A stretch of DNA of 64,000 nucleotides from UTCHB3 sp964431385 (GTDB taxonomy: Bacteria > Bacteroidota > Ignavibacteria > Ignavibacteriales > Ignavibacteriaceae), in contig CAYSJM010000004.1 in NCBI GenBank assembly GCA_964431385.1, positions 1-64,000 of the forward strand. The letters run 5' to 3'. Positions 1 through 8,040 of this stretch are shown here, one piece after another (within the stretch, counting starts at the first letter, position 1; each line of letters begins with the position of its first letter). The notes under the pieces are model-generated. The model had not been told where the DNA came from and ran no database searches. It saw nothing but the letters and a program-made list of their open reading frames with translations. Position numbers and translations under genes: made by a program.

Positions 1-279
1 GGTTCAGGATATGGACGCAGTCGCAGTTCTGAAGGATCATCATCAGGTGGTTCGGGATATGGACGCAGCCGCAGTTCTGAAGGATCATCCGGTGGTTATA
101 AAGGAAAAAGAAGCTCCGAAGGTTCTTCAGGCGGTCACCGCGGACATGGAGGAAACTCTGAAAGTGCCTCGGGCGGAGACGGTTCCAGACGCTTTAAAGA
201 GTTCAATTCACGCGAAAGGAAGTCTGATAAGCCTTCTTTTGGTGATAAATACAAAAAAAGAGAAAAAAAACAGTTTTAA
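1..279 (+). CDS. C-terminal tail of an RNA-binding protein, possibly a DEAD-box RNA helicase (5' end outside window)
   Basis: The reading frame is open from base 1 to a TAA at 277-279 and has no start in the window. The 92 visible residues are low-complexity: two copies of GSGYGRSRSSEGSS, further Gly/Ser/Arg runs, then a basic end (KYKKREKKQF). Tails of this kind commonly follow the helicase core of RhlE-type DEAD-box RNA helicases in Bacteroidetes-like bacteria, where they bind RNA non-specifically. No helicase motif is visible here, so helicase is an inference and another RGG-like RNA-binding protein is possible. A different-frame ORF starting at base 11 over the same bases is a shadow. A strong hairpin follows at 288-320. 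Confidence 0.6.
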   Translation, partial: GSGYGRSRSSEGSSSGGSGYGRSRSSEGSSGGYKGKRSSEGSSGGHRGHGGNSESASGGDGSRRFKEFNSRERKSDKPSFGDKYKKREKKQF

Positions 280-287
280 CACAGATG

Positions 288-320
288 ATTTTCCCCTTTT
301 TACTTGAAAAAGGGGAAAAT
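288..320 (+). terminator. Hairpin terminator after the Gly/Ser/Arg-rich protein
   Basis: Perfect 14-bp inverted repeat (ATTTTCCCCTTTTT / AAAAAGGGGAAAAT) with a 5-nt loop, 8 bp after the stop codon. No separate T-run follows, but both arms are A/T-rich. It could act in both directions. Confidence 0.6.
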
Positions 321-354
321 CTTCCGTATATTTTAAAGCTAAAATTTAATTTAT

Positions 355-735
355 ATGGCACGACTTACAAAAAACATAGAAGCATATTGTAGAACCTGTA
401 CAACTGTAACCAAAATGGAAATCTCGACCCCTGCGGGCGAGGCTTTTGGCGAAGACATGTATTGGGCTCACTGCAAAAAATGCAAGAATAAACTTGTTAT
501 TTCTGTTGATGATATCATCAGAGACGACAAGATATCGGTTAAAGACATTGACATGGGAGAGGCAGTTGACTACTCACCCAGCAAAGACTATGAAATTGGT
601 GTTGTTCTTTATCATAAAGAATGGCAAGATTTCGGCGTTGTTAAGTCGAAGTCCAAACTTTCACCAACAAAAATATCACTTACTGTTGAGTTTCAGAGTA
701 AGGGTATTAAAAAGTTATTAGCTTCCATCAATTAA
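355..735 (+). CDS. Zinc-ribbon protein of unknown function
   Basis: 126 residues. Two CxxC pairs (C12-C15 in YCRTC, C40-C43 in HCKKC) form a likely zinc ribbon near the N-terminus. The remaining ~80 residues are a compact soluble domain containing the segment YHKEWQDFGVVKSK, which I do not recognise as a named family. There is no signal peptide or membrane segment. It ends 13 bp before rpsU and probably shares its transcript, which suggests a translation- or RNA-related role; that is inference only. A possible Bacteroidetes-type promoter (TTG at 304-306, 20 bp, TATATTTT at 327-334) overlaps the preceding hairpin. Confidence 0.6.
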   Translation: MARLTKNIEAYCRTCTTVTKMEISTPAGEAFGEDMYWAHCKKCKNKLVISVDDIIRDDKISVKDIDMGEAVDYSPSKDYEIGVVLYHKEWQDFGVVKSKSKLSPTKISLTVEFQSKGIKKLLASIN

Positions 736-748
736 GAAAGGTATTCGC

Positions 749-940
749 TTGATAGGCATTACTGTACAAGAGAACGAATCTATAGATAAAGCGTTAAAAC
801 GCTTCAAAAAGAAATATGAACGCTCGGGCATCTTAAAAGAGTTTAAGAAGAGGACTTTCTTCGTAAAACCTTCCATCAAAAAAAGATTGGAAAGAATTAA
901 AGCGGAGAGAAGAGCTCACAGAACTGATAACAAGGACTAA
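749..940 (+). CDS. rpsU: 30S ribosomal protein S21
   Basis: 63 residues with the S21 signature: an NESIDKALKRFKKKYE core followed by a basic C-terminus (KKRLERIKAERRAHR). S21 binds near the 3' end of 16S rRNA in the small subunit and acts in initiation. The start is TTG at 749, preceded by an A/G-rich AAGAAAGG. There is no in-frame ATG that would keep the conserved N-terminus, so the TTG start is credible. Length fits the family. It follows the zinc-ribbon gene by 13 bp and is ended by a strong terminator at 977-1022. Confidence 0.93.
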   Translation: MIGITVQENESIDKALKRFKKKYERSGILKEFKKRTFFVKPSIKKRLERIKAERRAHRTDNKD

Positions 941-976
941 TAGAATCCTTTACAGTTCTCATTAGGTTTTATAACG

Positions 977-1022
977 GGTTTGTGTCTTTTTATCAGAAGA
1001 TAAAACGACACAGACCTTTTTT
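977..1022 (+). terminator. Rho-independent terminator of rpsU
   Basis: A long stem (GGTTTGTGTC...TTTTATC paired with GATAAAA...GACACAGACC, 18 pairs with one mismatch) and an AGAA loop, followed by six T (1017-1022). Confidence 0.85.
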
Positions 1023-1039
1023 AGTCTATTCTGCATAAC

Positions 1040-1066
1040 AGGGACCTGCTAAAATAGCAAGCCCCT
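1040..1066 (-). terminator. Hairpin downstream of the LOG-family gene
   Basis: 12-bp stem with two G-U pairs and a 3-nt loop, just past the stop of the leftward LOG gene. No T-run follows on the minus strand, so termination is only probable. Confidence 0.4.
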
Positions 1067-1083
1067 TCCGTTATTCTACTCTT

Positions 1084-1890
1084 TTAGTTTGTCAGCCGCA
1101 CATCGAGGTACTTTTTAAGCGACTCGAATGCATCCTGCGGTGTGTCATGCACTTCAAAAATGTTCACATCTTCCGGTGATATGGTGCCTAATTCAATTAG
1201 TTTGTCAAAATTAATCAGGTTATTCCAAAAATCACTCCCGTAGAGAATAATCTTCATCTCTTTAGTCATTTTTTTCGTTTGAACCAGAGTTAGTATTTCG
1301 AACATTTCATCTAATGTTCCAAAACCACCCGGGAATATAACCACAGCCTTAGCCAGATATGCAAACCAGAATTTGCGCATGAAGAAGTAGTGAAATTCGA
1401 ATCCGAGTTCATCGATTACAAAATCATTCATACTCTCTTCTTTGGGAAGACTTATTGTTAGCCCGACAGATTTGCAGCCCGAGATTGTAGCTCCTTTATT
1501 CGCAGCTTCCATGATGCCTGGCCCACCACCGGTGACAATTGCAAATCCTTTCTCCTCAGTGGTGCGACTATTCAAATATTCACCTGTCAGACGGCTAAAT
1601 TCAACAGCCTCATCGTAATAATGAGCAGATTCAAGTTCTCTTGTCAAGATTTTCTTCTCTTCGAGGCTTCCGGTTCCTGCTTTTTCAAAATCTTCAAGCC
1701 TTTTTTTAGCAACTTCAGAAGGTTTTATTCGAGCCGAACCGAATACAACAACGGTATTGGTGATTTTGTTTCTTTTAAATTTTGCTTCCGGATCGAGATA
1801 TTCGGAAAGTATTCGTATAGTTCTCCCCTCGGAAGAGTTTAAGAAGGTCTCATTTTTGTAAGATTTTGGTGGTCTTCTCTTTATTTCCAC
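1084..1890 (-). CDS. LOG-family protein (TIGR00730-like; nucleotide 5'-monophosphate phosphoribohydrolase)
   Basis: 268 residues with a Rossmann-type fold. The two LOG signatures are clear: GGGPGIMEAA at ~121-130 and PGGFGTLDE at ~187-195, which form the phosphoribosyl-binding and catalytic site. The family (old name 'lysine decarboxylase-like') hydrolyses nucleoside 5'-monophosphates to base and ribose 5-phosphate; plant and some bacterial members activate cytokinins. An insertion of ~45 residues after the first beta strand (residues ~55-100) makes it resemble the longer bacterial LOG proteins rather than the short ~190-aa type. It is a single-gene unit transcribed leftward. The exact substrate cannot be told from sequence. 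Confidence 0.85.
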   Translation of the reverse strand: MEIKRRPPKSYKNETFLNSSEGRTIRILSEYLDPEAKFKRNKITNTVVVFGSARIKPSEVAKKRLEDFEKAGTGSLEEKKILTRELESAHYYDEAVEFSRLTGEYLNSRTTEEKGFAIVTGGGPGIMEAANKGATISGCKSVGLTISLPKEESMNDFVIDELGFEFHYFFMRKFWFAYLAKAVVIFPGGFGTLDEMFEILTLVQTKKMTKEMKIILYGSDFWNNLINFDKLIELGTISPEDVNIFEVHDTPQDAFESLKKYLDVRLTN

Positions 1891-1985
1891 AGATTCCTCT
1901 ATTTTGTGTTTTTCAATAAAATCAATAATTCATATCTTTAAAGTTAACATAGTAATCTTTATAAATAATCCAGTGAATTTCTATT

Positions 1986-3212
1986 GTGCGGCTAAAGTTA
2001 AAGAATTGTAGCTTTTTTATCTTCCTCATGTTGATTTCCATTCAAGTTCCTGCCCAATATCAGGAAGTTCGAACAGGAATAAACACCATCCTTTCAGCAA
2101 TGCCGGTGGGAACCTATTGGTCGGTTCTCGTGGTTGATGCAGAAACAAACGATACTGTTTACACTTACGGTCACCGAAATGCGATGATTCCCGCTTCGAA
2201 CACTAAAGTTGTGACGAGTGCAGCAGCACTTCACTTGCTCGGTGGAGATTTTGTACTTTCCACAGAATTGCGATATTCGGGTAGAATCGAGTCGAACGGT
2301 ACTCTCTCCGGAAATTTATATTTGAAGGCTTTGGGTAATCCTTTGTTTACAACTAAAGAATTGGAAGGATTTGTAGCCAGACTTAAAAAAGCGGGTGTCA
2401 GAGAGATTTCAGGGGATGTGACAGGGGATGACAGCTACTTTGATGATTTGTACAGCAGATCGCAGTATGTTGGTAACGGCGAATATGATTATGAAACTTA
2501 TCCACTTTCAGCTTTGGTGCTCGATAAGAATATATGGATTGCCGGAAACAGGTTTACGACCCCTCCTGTGGCTATTGCAGAGAAATTAAAGGCACTATTG
2601 GAGAAAGAGGGGATAAAGGTTGCCGGAAAGGCAAAATCGGGCGTGATGCCCGTTGGTACGGTCTTAGTGGCAAAAGCAGAAACAAAACTTGCCGAGCTGT
2701 TGAAGATCGTTAATAAAAGAAGCGATAACTTTTTTGCTGAATATACCATGAAGCTTATTAGTGCTGCTGTAAACGGTGAAAGAGGAAATACAAAAAACGG
2801 GATAAAACTATGTATTGGCTTTTTGATTGAATCGGGTGCTTTTTTGCAAGGGACAACTCTTTCTGACGGGAGTGGACTTTCGAGAAGGAATATGATTCCA
2901 ACAGGTGTTATTGTTAAAATCTACGAATTTATTTATGTCAATCAGGTTTTTAGAAGTCAGTTTTTTTCCACGCTAAGTATATCAGGTGTTGATGGCACCC
3001 TTCGTTCCCGTATGGAGCAGGCAAATGGAGACAATAACCTGAAAGGCAAGACGGGTACACTTTCGGGGGTTATTACGCTTAGCGGATATTTTAAGACAAG
3101 GAAAGGGAGAGATATGATTGGGGCTGTTTTCTTTAACTACTCTTATGGTTACCCCAATTACTACAGATCACTACAGGATCAAATTTTTAATCTTCTGATC
3201 GATAAATTATAA
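1986..3212 (+). CDS. dacB: D-alanyl-D-alanine carboxypeptidase/endopeptidase, PBP4 type (peptidase S13)
   Basis: 408 residues. A signal peptide (hydrophobic to ~22, cleavage near VPAQ-Y) sends it to the periplasm. All three penicillin-binding motifs are present: SNTK at 71-74 (nucleophile Ser71), SDN at 246-248 and KTG at 355-357. S13 enzymes trim the terminal D-Ala of peptidoglycan pentapeptides and cut DD-crosslinks. The region between SxxK and SDN carries the family's extra domains but is shorter than in E. coli PBP4 (477 aa). The start is GTG at 1986; an ATG at 2028-2030 would leave a weaker signal peptide. It converges with secG over a shared hairpin. Confidence 0.88.
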   Translation: MRLKLKNCSFFIFLMLISIQVPAQYQEVRTGINTILSAMPVGTYWSVLVVDAETNDTVYTYGHRNAMIPASNTKVVTSAAALHLLGGDFVLSTELRYSGRIESNGTLSGNLYLKALGNPLFTTKELEGFVARLKKAGVREISGDVTGDDSYFDDLYSRSQYVGNGEYDYETYPLSALVLDKNIWIAGNRFTTPPVAIAEKLKALLEKEGIKVAGKAKSGVMPVGTVLVAKAETKLAELLKIVNKRSDNFFAEYTMKLISAAVNGERGNTKNGIKLCIGFLIESGAFLQGTTLSDGSGLSRRNMIPTGVIVKIYEFIYVNQVFRSQFFSTLSISGVDGTLRSRMEQANGDNNLKGKTGTLSGVITLSGYFKTRKGRDMIGAVFFNYSYGYPNYYRSLQDQIFNLLIDKL

Positions 3213-3241
3213 AAAAAAGGCTGCCTTTTTGGGACAGCCTT
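3211..3241. terminator. Bidirectional terminator between dacB and secG
   Basis: AAGGCTGCC / GGGACAGCCTT hairpin with a T5 loop. An A-run at 3211-3218 gives the U-tract for the leftward secG transcript. It belongs to a terminator sequence family (AGGCTG...CAGCCT) seen again at 40663, 45095 and 48663. Confidence 0.75.
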
Positions 3242-3262
3242 ACGACAATATCAAATCTACTA

Positions 3263-3580
3263 TTATTTAGCAGGTTGGTTACCACCCGGTTGAGCAGGTG
3301 CTGACTGAGTCGTGCCACCTTTTTGGATAACACTTTCTGCACCGGAACCTGAAGGAAGGAAAAAACCATTAACCAAAATAGTGAGTATCGCTATGGTTGC
3401 GGCCATTATCCAAGTGGATTTTGAAAGGAAATCTGCTGTTCTGCGTGTGCCGAACATGCTTCCTACACTTCCACCACCAAAAGTTGCTGTTAAACCACTA
3501 CCTTTTGATTGCTGTGTTAACACAACCAGAATTAGAAAGATAGCAAGGATAATAATAACTATACTGAAAAAGGTAAACAT
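3263..3580 (-). CDS. secG: Preprotein translocase subunit SecG
   Basis: 105 residues with two membrane segments (~2-22 and ~52-74) joined by the conserved SecG loop (QQSKGSGL...GGGSVGSMFG). SecG is the small accessory subunit of the SecYEG channel. The C-terminal ~30 residues are a low-complexity Gln/Pro/Gly tail, as often seen in this phylum. It lies 19 bp downstream of the tRNA on the same strand, so it may be co-transcribed with it; a shared promoter at 3701-3732 is plausible. Confidence 0.93.
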   Translation of the reverse strand: MFTFFSIVIIILAIFLILVVLTQQSKGSGLTATFGGGSVGSMFGTRRTADFLSKSTWIMAATIAILTILVNGFFLPSGSGAESVIQKGGTTQSAPAQPGGNQPAK

Positions 3581-3599
3581 TTTTTCTCCAAAAAAAATT

Positions 3600-3676
3600 T
3601 GGTAGCGGGGGAGGGACTCGAACCCCCGACACGTGGATTATGATTCCACTGCTCTAACCTGCTGAGCTACCCCGCC
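3600..3676 (-). tRNA. tRNA with CAT anticodon (elongator Met, or Ile2)
   Basis: 77 nt with encoded CCA (3600-3602 on the plus strand reads TGG). On the minus strand the acceptor is GGCGGGG paired with CCCCGCT (one G-U), the D arm has TAGCTCAG, the anticodon stem is GTGGA/TCCAC with loop ATCATAA, and the T arm is GGGGG-TTCGAGT-CCCTC. The anticodon is CAT. The three G-C pairs of an initiator anticodon stem are absent, so this is not the initiator. Elongator Met and lysidine-modified Ile2 cannot be separated by eye. Confidence 0.93.
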
Positions 3677-3700
3677 GGGGAAATTAAAAAAATCAAGACA

Positions 3701-3732
3701 CTAAGATAACGATGATATCAGAAATAAACAAA
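3701..3732 (-). promoter_or_regulatory. Bacteroidetes-type promoter for tRNA-secG
   Basis: On the minus strand: TTTG (3732-3729), 20 bp, TATCTTAG (3708-3701), one mismatch from TAnnTTTG. It sits 24 bp before the tRNA 5' end. Confidence 0.5.
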
Positions 3733-3740
3733 TAGATTCT

Positions 3741-5438
3741 TTAATTTTCTCCTTCATCATCCGGGGATTCATTGATTTTTTTAATCAAATCTTTTAATTC
3801 TTCTGAATTAGCAGGAGTTTGAATTTTTATTTCGTGCTCAACCGGTGGCTCATTTCCTTCGATTAGAGCTGCTGTTAGACTTTCTAATTCTTTGTTAATG
3901 GAATCGCTGCCAAAGTCTTTCAGCTCTGAGGAGAGGTAGCTTAGCAATTCTTTGTCGATGCCGCTATAACCGTAAGGGGGCATTATCCTCTCTTTTTGCT
4001 CCTCATCATCGTCAGAATTGGTTGTAGTTACAGTTGAGTCTGCCTCAGAACTGAGTGGTTCTTCAATCTTTGTCTCGATGTTTTCGATATCCGATGAATC
4101 AAGTCGAGTTTTTAATTCAACGAGCTTGGTTATTTCGCTACTCAGTATATCTCTTTCTGCAGCGAGCTGGTCGTTTTCGAGGATAATTCCTGATATCGAT
4201 CTTTCTGATTTTTGCGATTCCAGTTTGAGTAGTGATAACCTTTGTTCGATCAAAGAATATTCGTTACTCGCTTCATCTCGTGCCAACCGGAGAGTTTCGA
4301 TTTCATCTTTGAAACTCTGAATCACCTTGATAAAGCTTTCTTCGGTTTCGTGTGATTTTTCACCGGCTTTGTCGAGTTCTAAAACAGTTCTGCTTACCGA
4401 GTTTTCCAACTCAGTTTTACGAGCGGAGAGTTCAATTATCTCGTTTTGAAGTTTCACCATTCTTGCGGAGATCGATTCGAGCTCTTCGTTACCTGTTTTG
4501 ACTCTGTAAACAATCGAGCGGAATTCAATCTCGAGATTAGTGATGGCTTTCTCTTTTTTTGCGATTTCTTCCGATTTCCTGAAAAGAACAAGTTCTTTGT
4601 CGATCAGCTTTTTAGAGATTTCACGAACTTTAACCTTTAGGTCGCTTATCTCTTGTTTATAAGCGGAAGCCATTGTGATAAAATGTTCTTCGGTCTTGAG
4701 GATGTTGGACTCAATTTCGTATCGGTTTTCCTCGAGGGAGTTGAGATGTTTTTTCAGTCGGTCTGTTTTTTCTTTCAGACCACTCTCTTTAAGAAGGGCA
4801 TTTTTTATATTTCTGAATATTTCGTTTTTAAGGCTCTCATATTTAGAAATTTTGTCTTCAAGTTCATTTACAGTTAACTGTGATCCGGAGATGGACGACT
4901 CATAAGACTCGAGCTGGATTTTTTTGATATCGAGGTCACGACGGGCATTTTCAAGCCTTTTGGAGAGGTGTAACAGTTTCTCTTCGTTTAATTCAATTTC
5001 ATTAATTATCGAATTAAACTCCCTCTCTTTGTTGGCGAACGACTGCTGTAGCCCGGGGAGATACTCTTCGAGTGCAGAGATGGTTTTAGATTTCCGTCCG
5101 AGTTCAGATATTATGGAAATAAGTCTTGCCTCGTTCGCTTCGATCCTGTCCGAGAGGTCAGTATTTTTTTGCTCAAGGAGAGACTTTTCCTCTTTCAAGT
5201 TATCAATCTCGGAGAGAAGCATATCTTTTTCTTTAGAATAGAGCGACTTAAAACTGCTTAACCTCGAAGTCTCTTTGGTCTCAAGATCGATGAGGTTTTG
5301 TTGCAATTTTTTGATTTTTGCAATCAAAGATTCCTCTTCGCTCTTAAGTCTATTGAGTTCAATCTTTTTAATGTCGAGTTCATTTGTATCGTCGGATGAC
5401 ATTGAACCTCTGTCTAAATTTTCATTCATTTGAAGCAC
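3741..5438 (-). CDS. Long coiled-coil protein of unknown function (downstream member of a tandem pair)
   Basis: 565 residues, almost entirely heptad coiled coil (~20-430), rich in Glu, Lys, Leu and Ser, with no Walker motif, signal peptide or membrane segment. The last ~110 residues are different: an acidic linker (TTTNSDDDEEQKE) and a short domain around PPYGYSGIDKELLSYLSSEL. The reading frame opens with GTG at 5438, only 5 bp after the upstream coiled-coil gene's stop; an ATG at 5429 (MNENLD) is the alternative. The pair is clearly an operon. It may be a filament-forming or scaffold protein; there is no sequence basis for a specific role. An SMC or Rad50 protein is excluded by the lack of ATPase heads. 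Confidence 0.6.
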   Translation of the reverse strand: MLQMNENLDRGSMSSDDTNELDIKKIELNRLKSEEESLIAKIKKLQQNLIDLETKETSRLSSFKSLYSKEKDMLLSEIDNLKEEKSLLEQKNTDLSDRIEANEARLISIISELGRKSKTISALEEYLPGLQQSFANKEREFNSIINEIELNEEKLLHLSKRLENARRDLDIKKIQLESYESSISGSQLTVNELEDKISKYESLKNEIFRNIKNALLKESGLKEKTDRLKKHLNSLEENRYEIESNILKTEEHFITMASAYKQEISDLKVKVREISKKLIDKELVLFRKSEEIAKKEKAITNLEIEFRSIVYRVKTGNEELESISARMVKLQNEIIELSARKTELENSVSRTVLELDKAGEKSHETEESFIKVIQSFKDEIETLRLARDEASNEYSLIEQRLSLLKLESQKSERSISGIILENDQLAAERDILSSEITKLVELKTRLDSSDIENIETKIEEPLSSEADSTVTTTNSDDDEEQKERIMPPYGYSGIDKELLSYLSSELKDFGSDSINKELESLTAALIEGNEPPVEHEIKIQTPANSEELKDLIKKINESPDDEGEN

Positions 5439-5443
5439 CGGAC

Positions 5444-7867
5444 TTAAATATCATTATAAGAATCGTTGGCTTCTTTTTCAATTTTTTTCAGCTTTTCGAT
5501 GCTGTTGACAATATCATTTTTTTGATGTTCGTAGCTTTGAAGTTCGGTTCTGACTCTGTCGAGTTTAATAGAGTTACTCTCAATCTCATCTTGCAAATTA
5601 CCAAGTTCAGTTTGTCTCTCTTTAATTGCACTCTCGAGAGAAGCTCTTCTTGACTCGAGATCGGCGTGCCTTTTCGAAAAGCTGTTAAACATTGAAGAGA
5701 GCTTTCTTTCAAGTTCATCATTTTCTTCTTTAAGGCTCTCACGGTTCTTTTTAAGTTCCTGAACTATAAGATTCATCCGTTTTTCTGTGTCTTTCAGTTC
5801 AAAAAGATTTTTGTTCAACTGATCTTTTTCTTCTTTTAGACTGTGGATGTGCTGCCTTGTGTTCGAGAGATCTTTTTCAGAAATTTTAATTTCAGACCTT
5901 AGCTCGCCGAGTTGCAAATCAAGTTGTTCAATCTCTGATTCTTTCTGCGATTTTAGTCTCTCTTTTTCCATCAGATCGGTTCTAAGCTTTGTCTGATGAT
6001 CTCTGAGTGAGACAATCTCCTGATTAAATGATCTAAGGGCTTCGAGAACAAGTTCTTCAGTTTTGAGTTGTTTTTCCTCGAGCACTTTGGATGAGGATTC
6101 GAGACCGCTAAGGGTTTCGTTTAGTCCACTAACCTCGCCGGAGATTGCAAGTTTAGTATTTTCGAGTTCGGTTACTTCTTTAATAAGCATCCCTTTTTTC
6201 TCTTCAAATTGCTGAAGATTCAGGAGAGCCTCCGATCTTTTTTCTTGTAGCGATTGCATTTCCTCGTTCATCGAGAGCAATTCACTGTTCTGAGCCTGAG
6301 CAAGTGACGAGAGTCTGTCAATTTCTGATTTGAGTGATGAGACCTCGCTGCTTAATTTTTCCCTCTTCTCGAGGTAATCGGAGAGGATTCTCTCTTTTTC
6401 ATCAAATGATGCCGATACATGTTCAAGAGGCAAGTCTTCACCTTGTTGTGACTTAAGAGCCTCAACTTCTTCTATCAGGGCTTCAACTTCCTGGGTTAAT
6501 CTTTCGTTATCCTGCTGCAGTTCTCGCATCATTTTATTTGATTCAATAAGATGTGTCTCGCTTTCGGTAATTCTTGCAACGAGATCTGCATTTTCTTCCT
6601 GTAGCATTTGATGTGAAAGTGTAAGTTGTTTAATATTCTCCATTTCGGCTTCAAACTGCTCCTTGAAGGCGGCAGTTTCTTCTGTATCAAATCCTTCGGG
6701 GAATTGGGGAGGTGCAACTCCGTCGAATTCAGGGGATTTAAACTCATCTTCCTGAACAGGTTGTTCGACTTGAGGTTCAGGATTTGAATTAAAATCAACT
6801 TCATCAAGCTGATCCTGTTTCTTTTCCTCTTCCATCTGGAAAATAAGTTCCTGCAAATTTTCTATTTCAAGGTGAAGAGAAGCTATGGTCTCTTGCAAGT
6901 TTTCGATCTGCAAGTCTTTTTGTGCAATAATTTCGTCAATTTCAGAAGTGTCAACTTCGTTGGTCTCAACAACCGGTTCAGGAGCAGCCTCACCTGTCAG
7001 GTAGGATGGAAGTTCGGGTTCTTCAAATGGTGATATATTGATACCGTCGAGACCGAGAGAAGCAATTTTTCTGTCTCTCTCTTCAATTTGTGAGCGTAAT
7101 GCACTAATTTCAAGGTTTCGGTCTGCAAGTTCCTCTGAGAGCTGGTTCTGTAACCTGTTAAGTTCAAACTCTTTTTCATCGAGTTGTGACCTGAGTTGCA
7201 TCAACTCTTCTGAATTATCAGTGGAGAAAACCTGTTCGGGTGCACTTCCAAAAGGAGTGAAATGTGGTAGTTCAAAACTCGATTTTTGCGAATTTAATTC
7301 AGCAATTTCGGCTTCGAGCTCATTTTTTGTTCTTCTAAGATCAAGAATAATCTCTTGTAGAGTTTCTTGCTCAGAATTTAATTCAGAGAAATCGGCAAAT
7401 TGTTGTTGAGTTTGCGGAACAGCATTCATTGTAGCTTGCTCAAGAAGATCAAATTGTTGATTCAGCTTCTCGAGATATGCTTCTTTGGTGTTAATCTCCG
7501 TTTGCAGAGCAGTTCTTCTTCTTTCGAGTTCATCGATTTCAGATCGGAGATAATCGGGTATCTCATCGTATGCGATGGTTGTCTCCGGTGCGGTCTGAGG
7601 AGCGTTCTCAAGAGAGTTAATCTGACTCTTTAATTCTTCGGCTCTTTTTTCGAGTTCCTCGACATCGACATATTTCTCCATAAAGGTGTTTAGCTGCGAT
7701 CTAAGGGTCTCGATATCAATAAGAAGGTTACCCTTCTCCATCCTTAATTCGCTGGTCTCACGGGAGTTTTTGTCGTGCAGTTGCTTTAACTTGGCTACTT
7801 CTTTTGTAAGTTTCTCATTATCCTGTGTAAGTTTTTCAAGTTTCTTGCCACCTGTAAAAAGTGCCAT
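5444..7867 (-). CDS. Giant coiled-coil protein of unknown function (upstream member of a tandem pair)
   Basis: 807 residues. Coiled-coil blocks (~5-120, 130-200, 220-270, 300-350, 400-800) are broken by Pro/acidic linkers (e.g. NAPQTAPETTIAYDE, EEPELPSYLTGEAAPEPV). There is no Walker A/B, membrane segment or signal peptide, so it should be cytoplasmic. The tail from ~530 is one long uninterrupted coiled coil. The start is ATG at 7867 with AGGAG 9 bp upstream (minus strand). It leads the two-gene operon with the 565-aa coiled-coil protein. The arrangement resembles bacterial cytoskeletal or polarity scaffolds in general style only; I recognise no homologue. Confidence 0.65.
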   Translation of the reverse strand: MALFTGGKKLEKLTQDNEKLTKEVAKLKQLHDKNSRETSELRMEKGNLLIDIETLRSQLNTFMEKYVDVEELEKRAEELKSQINSLENAPQTAPETTIAYDEIPDYLRSEIDELERRRTALQTEINTKEAYLEKLNQQFDLLEQATMNAVPQTQQQFADFSELNSEQETLQEIILDLRRTKNELEAEIAELNSQKSSFELPHFTPFGSAPEQVFSTDNSEELMQLRSQLDEKEFELNRLQNQLSEELADRNLEISALRSQIEERDRKIASLGLDGINISPFEEPELPSYLTGEAAPEPVVETNEVDTSEIDEIIAQKDLQIENLQETIASLHLEIENLQELIFQMEEEKKQDQLDEVDFNSNPEPQVEQPVQEDEFKSPEFDGVAPPQFPEGFDTEETAAFKEQFEAEMENIKQLTLSHQMLQEENADLVARITESETHLIESNKMMRELQQDNERLTQEVEALIEEVEALKSQQGEDLPLEHVSASFDEKERILSDYLEKREKLSSEVSSLKSEIDRLSSLAQAQNSELLSMNEEMQSLQEKRSEALLNLQQFEEKKGMLIKEVTELENTKLAISGEVSGLNETLSGLESSSKVLEEKQLKTEELVLEALRSFNQEIVSLRDHQTKLRTDLMEKERLKSQKESEIEQLDLQLGELRSEIKISEKDLSNTRQHIHSLKEEKDQLNKNLFELKDTEKRMNLIVQELKKNRESLKEENDELERKLSSMFNSFSKRHADLESRRASLESAIKERQTELGNLQDEIESNSIKLDRVRTELQSYEHQKNDIVNSIEKLKKIEKEANDSYNDI

Positions 7868-7974
7868 CTTTTGCTCCTAATTAAATGTTTTTTTGCATAC
7901 AAGTGAAATATAAGAAAAATTGTAGAATTAATTGATTAGAATTGTGAATTTAGCTTGTTTTGATGGGTTAGAAA

Positions 7975-8010
7975 CAAAAAAAAGCTGTCATCGGGTGGGA
8001 TGACAGCTTC
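7975..8010 (-). terminator. Rho-independent terminator of the S46 peptidase gene
   Basis: Perfect 11-bp stem AAGCTGTCATC / GATGACAGCTT with a 6-nt loop. On the minus strand it is followed by a T-run (plus-strand A's at 7975-7983). Confidence 0.9.
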
Positions 8011-8040
8011 AAAAAAGGTTAACAAATAATCAAGTGATTA

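Noticed and set aside
11..307. 98-residue ORF at the left edge
   Set aside because: It is a shadow in another frame of the Gly/Ser/Arg-rich coding tail that is open from base 1 to 279.
3600..3676. Initiator tRNA-fMet
   Set aside because: The anticodon stem lacks the three consecutive G-C pairs of initiators and the acceptor has G1-U72, not an unpaired C1.
3741..7867. SMC/Rad50 chromosome-segregation proteins
   Set aside because: Long coiled coils but no Walker A, Walker B or ABC signature at either end.
4018..7880. Many plus-strand ORFs opposite the coiled-coil genes
   Set aside because: Ser/Phe/Arg-rich shadows of Glu/Lys/Leu-rich coding on the other strand; no start sites or family likeness.
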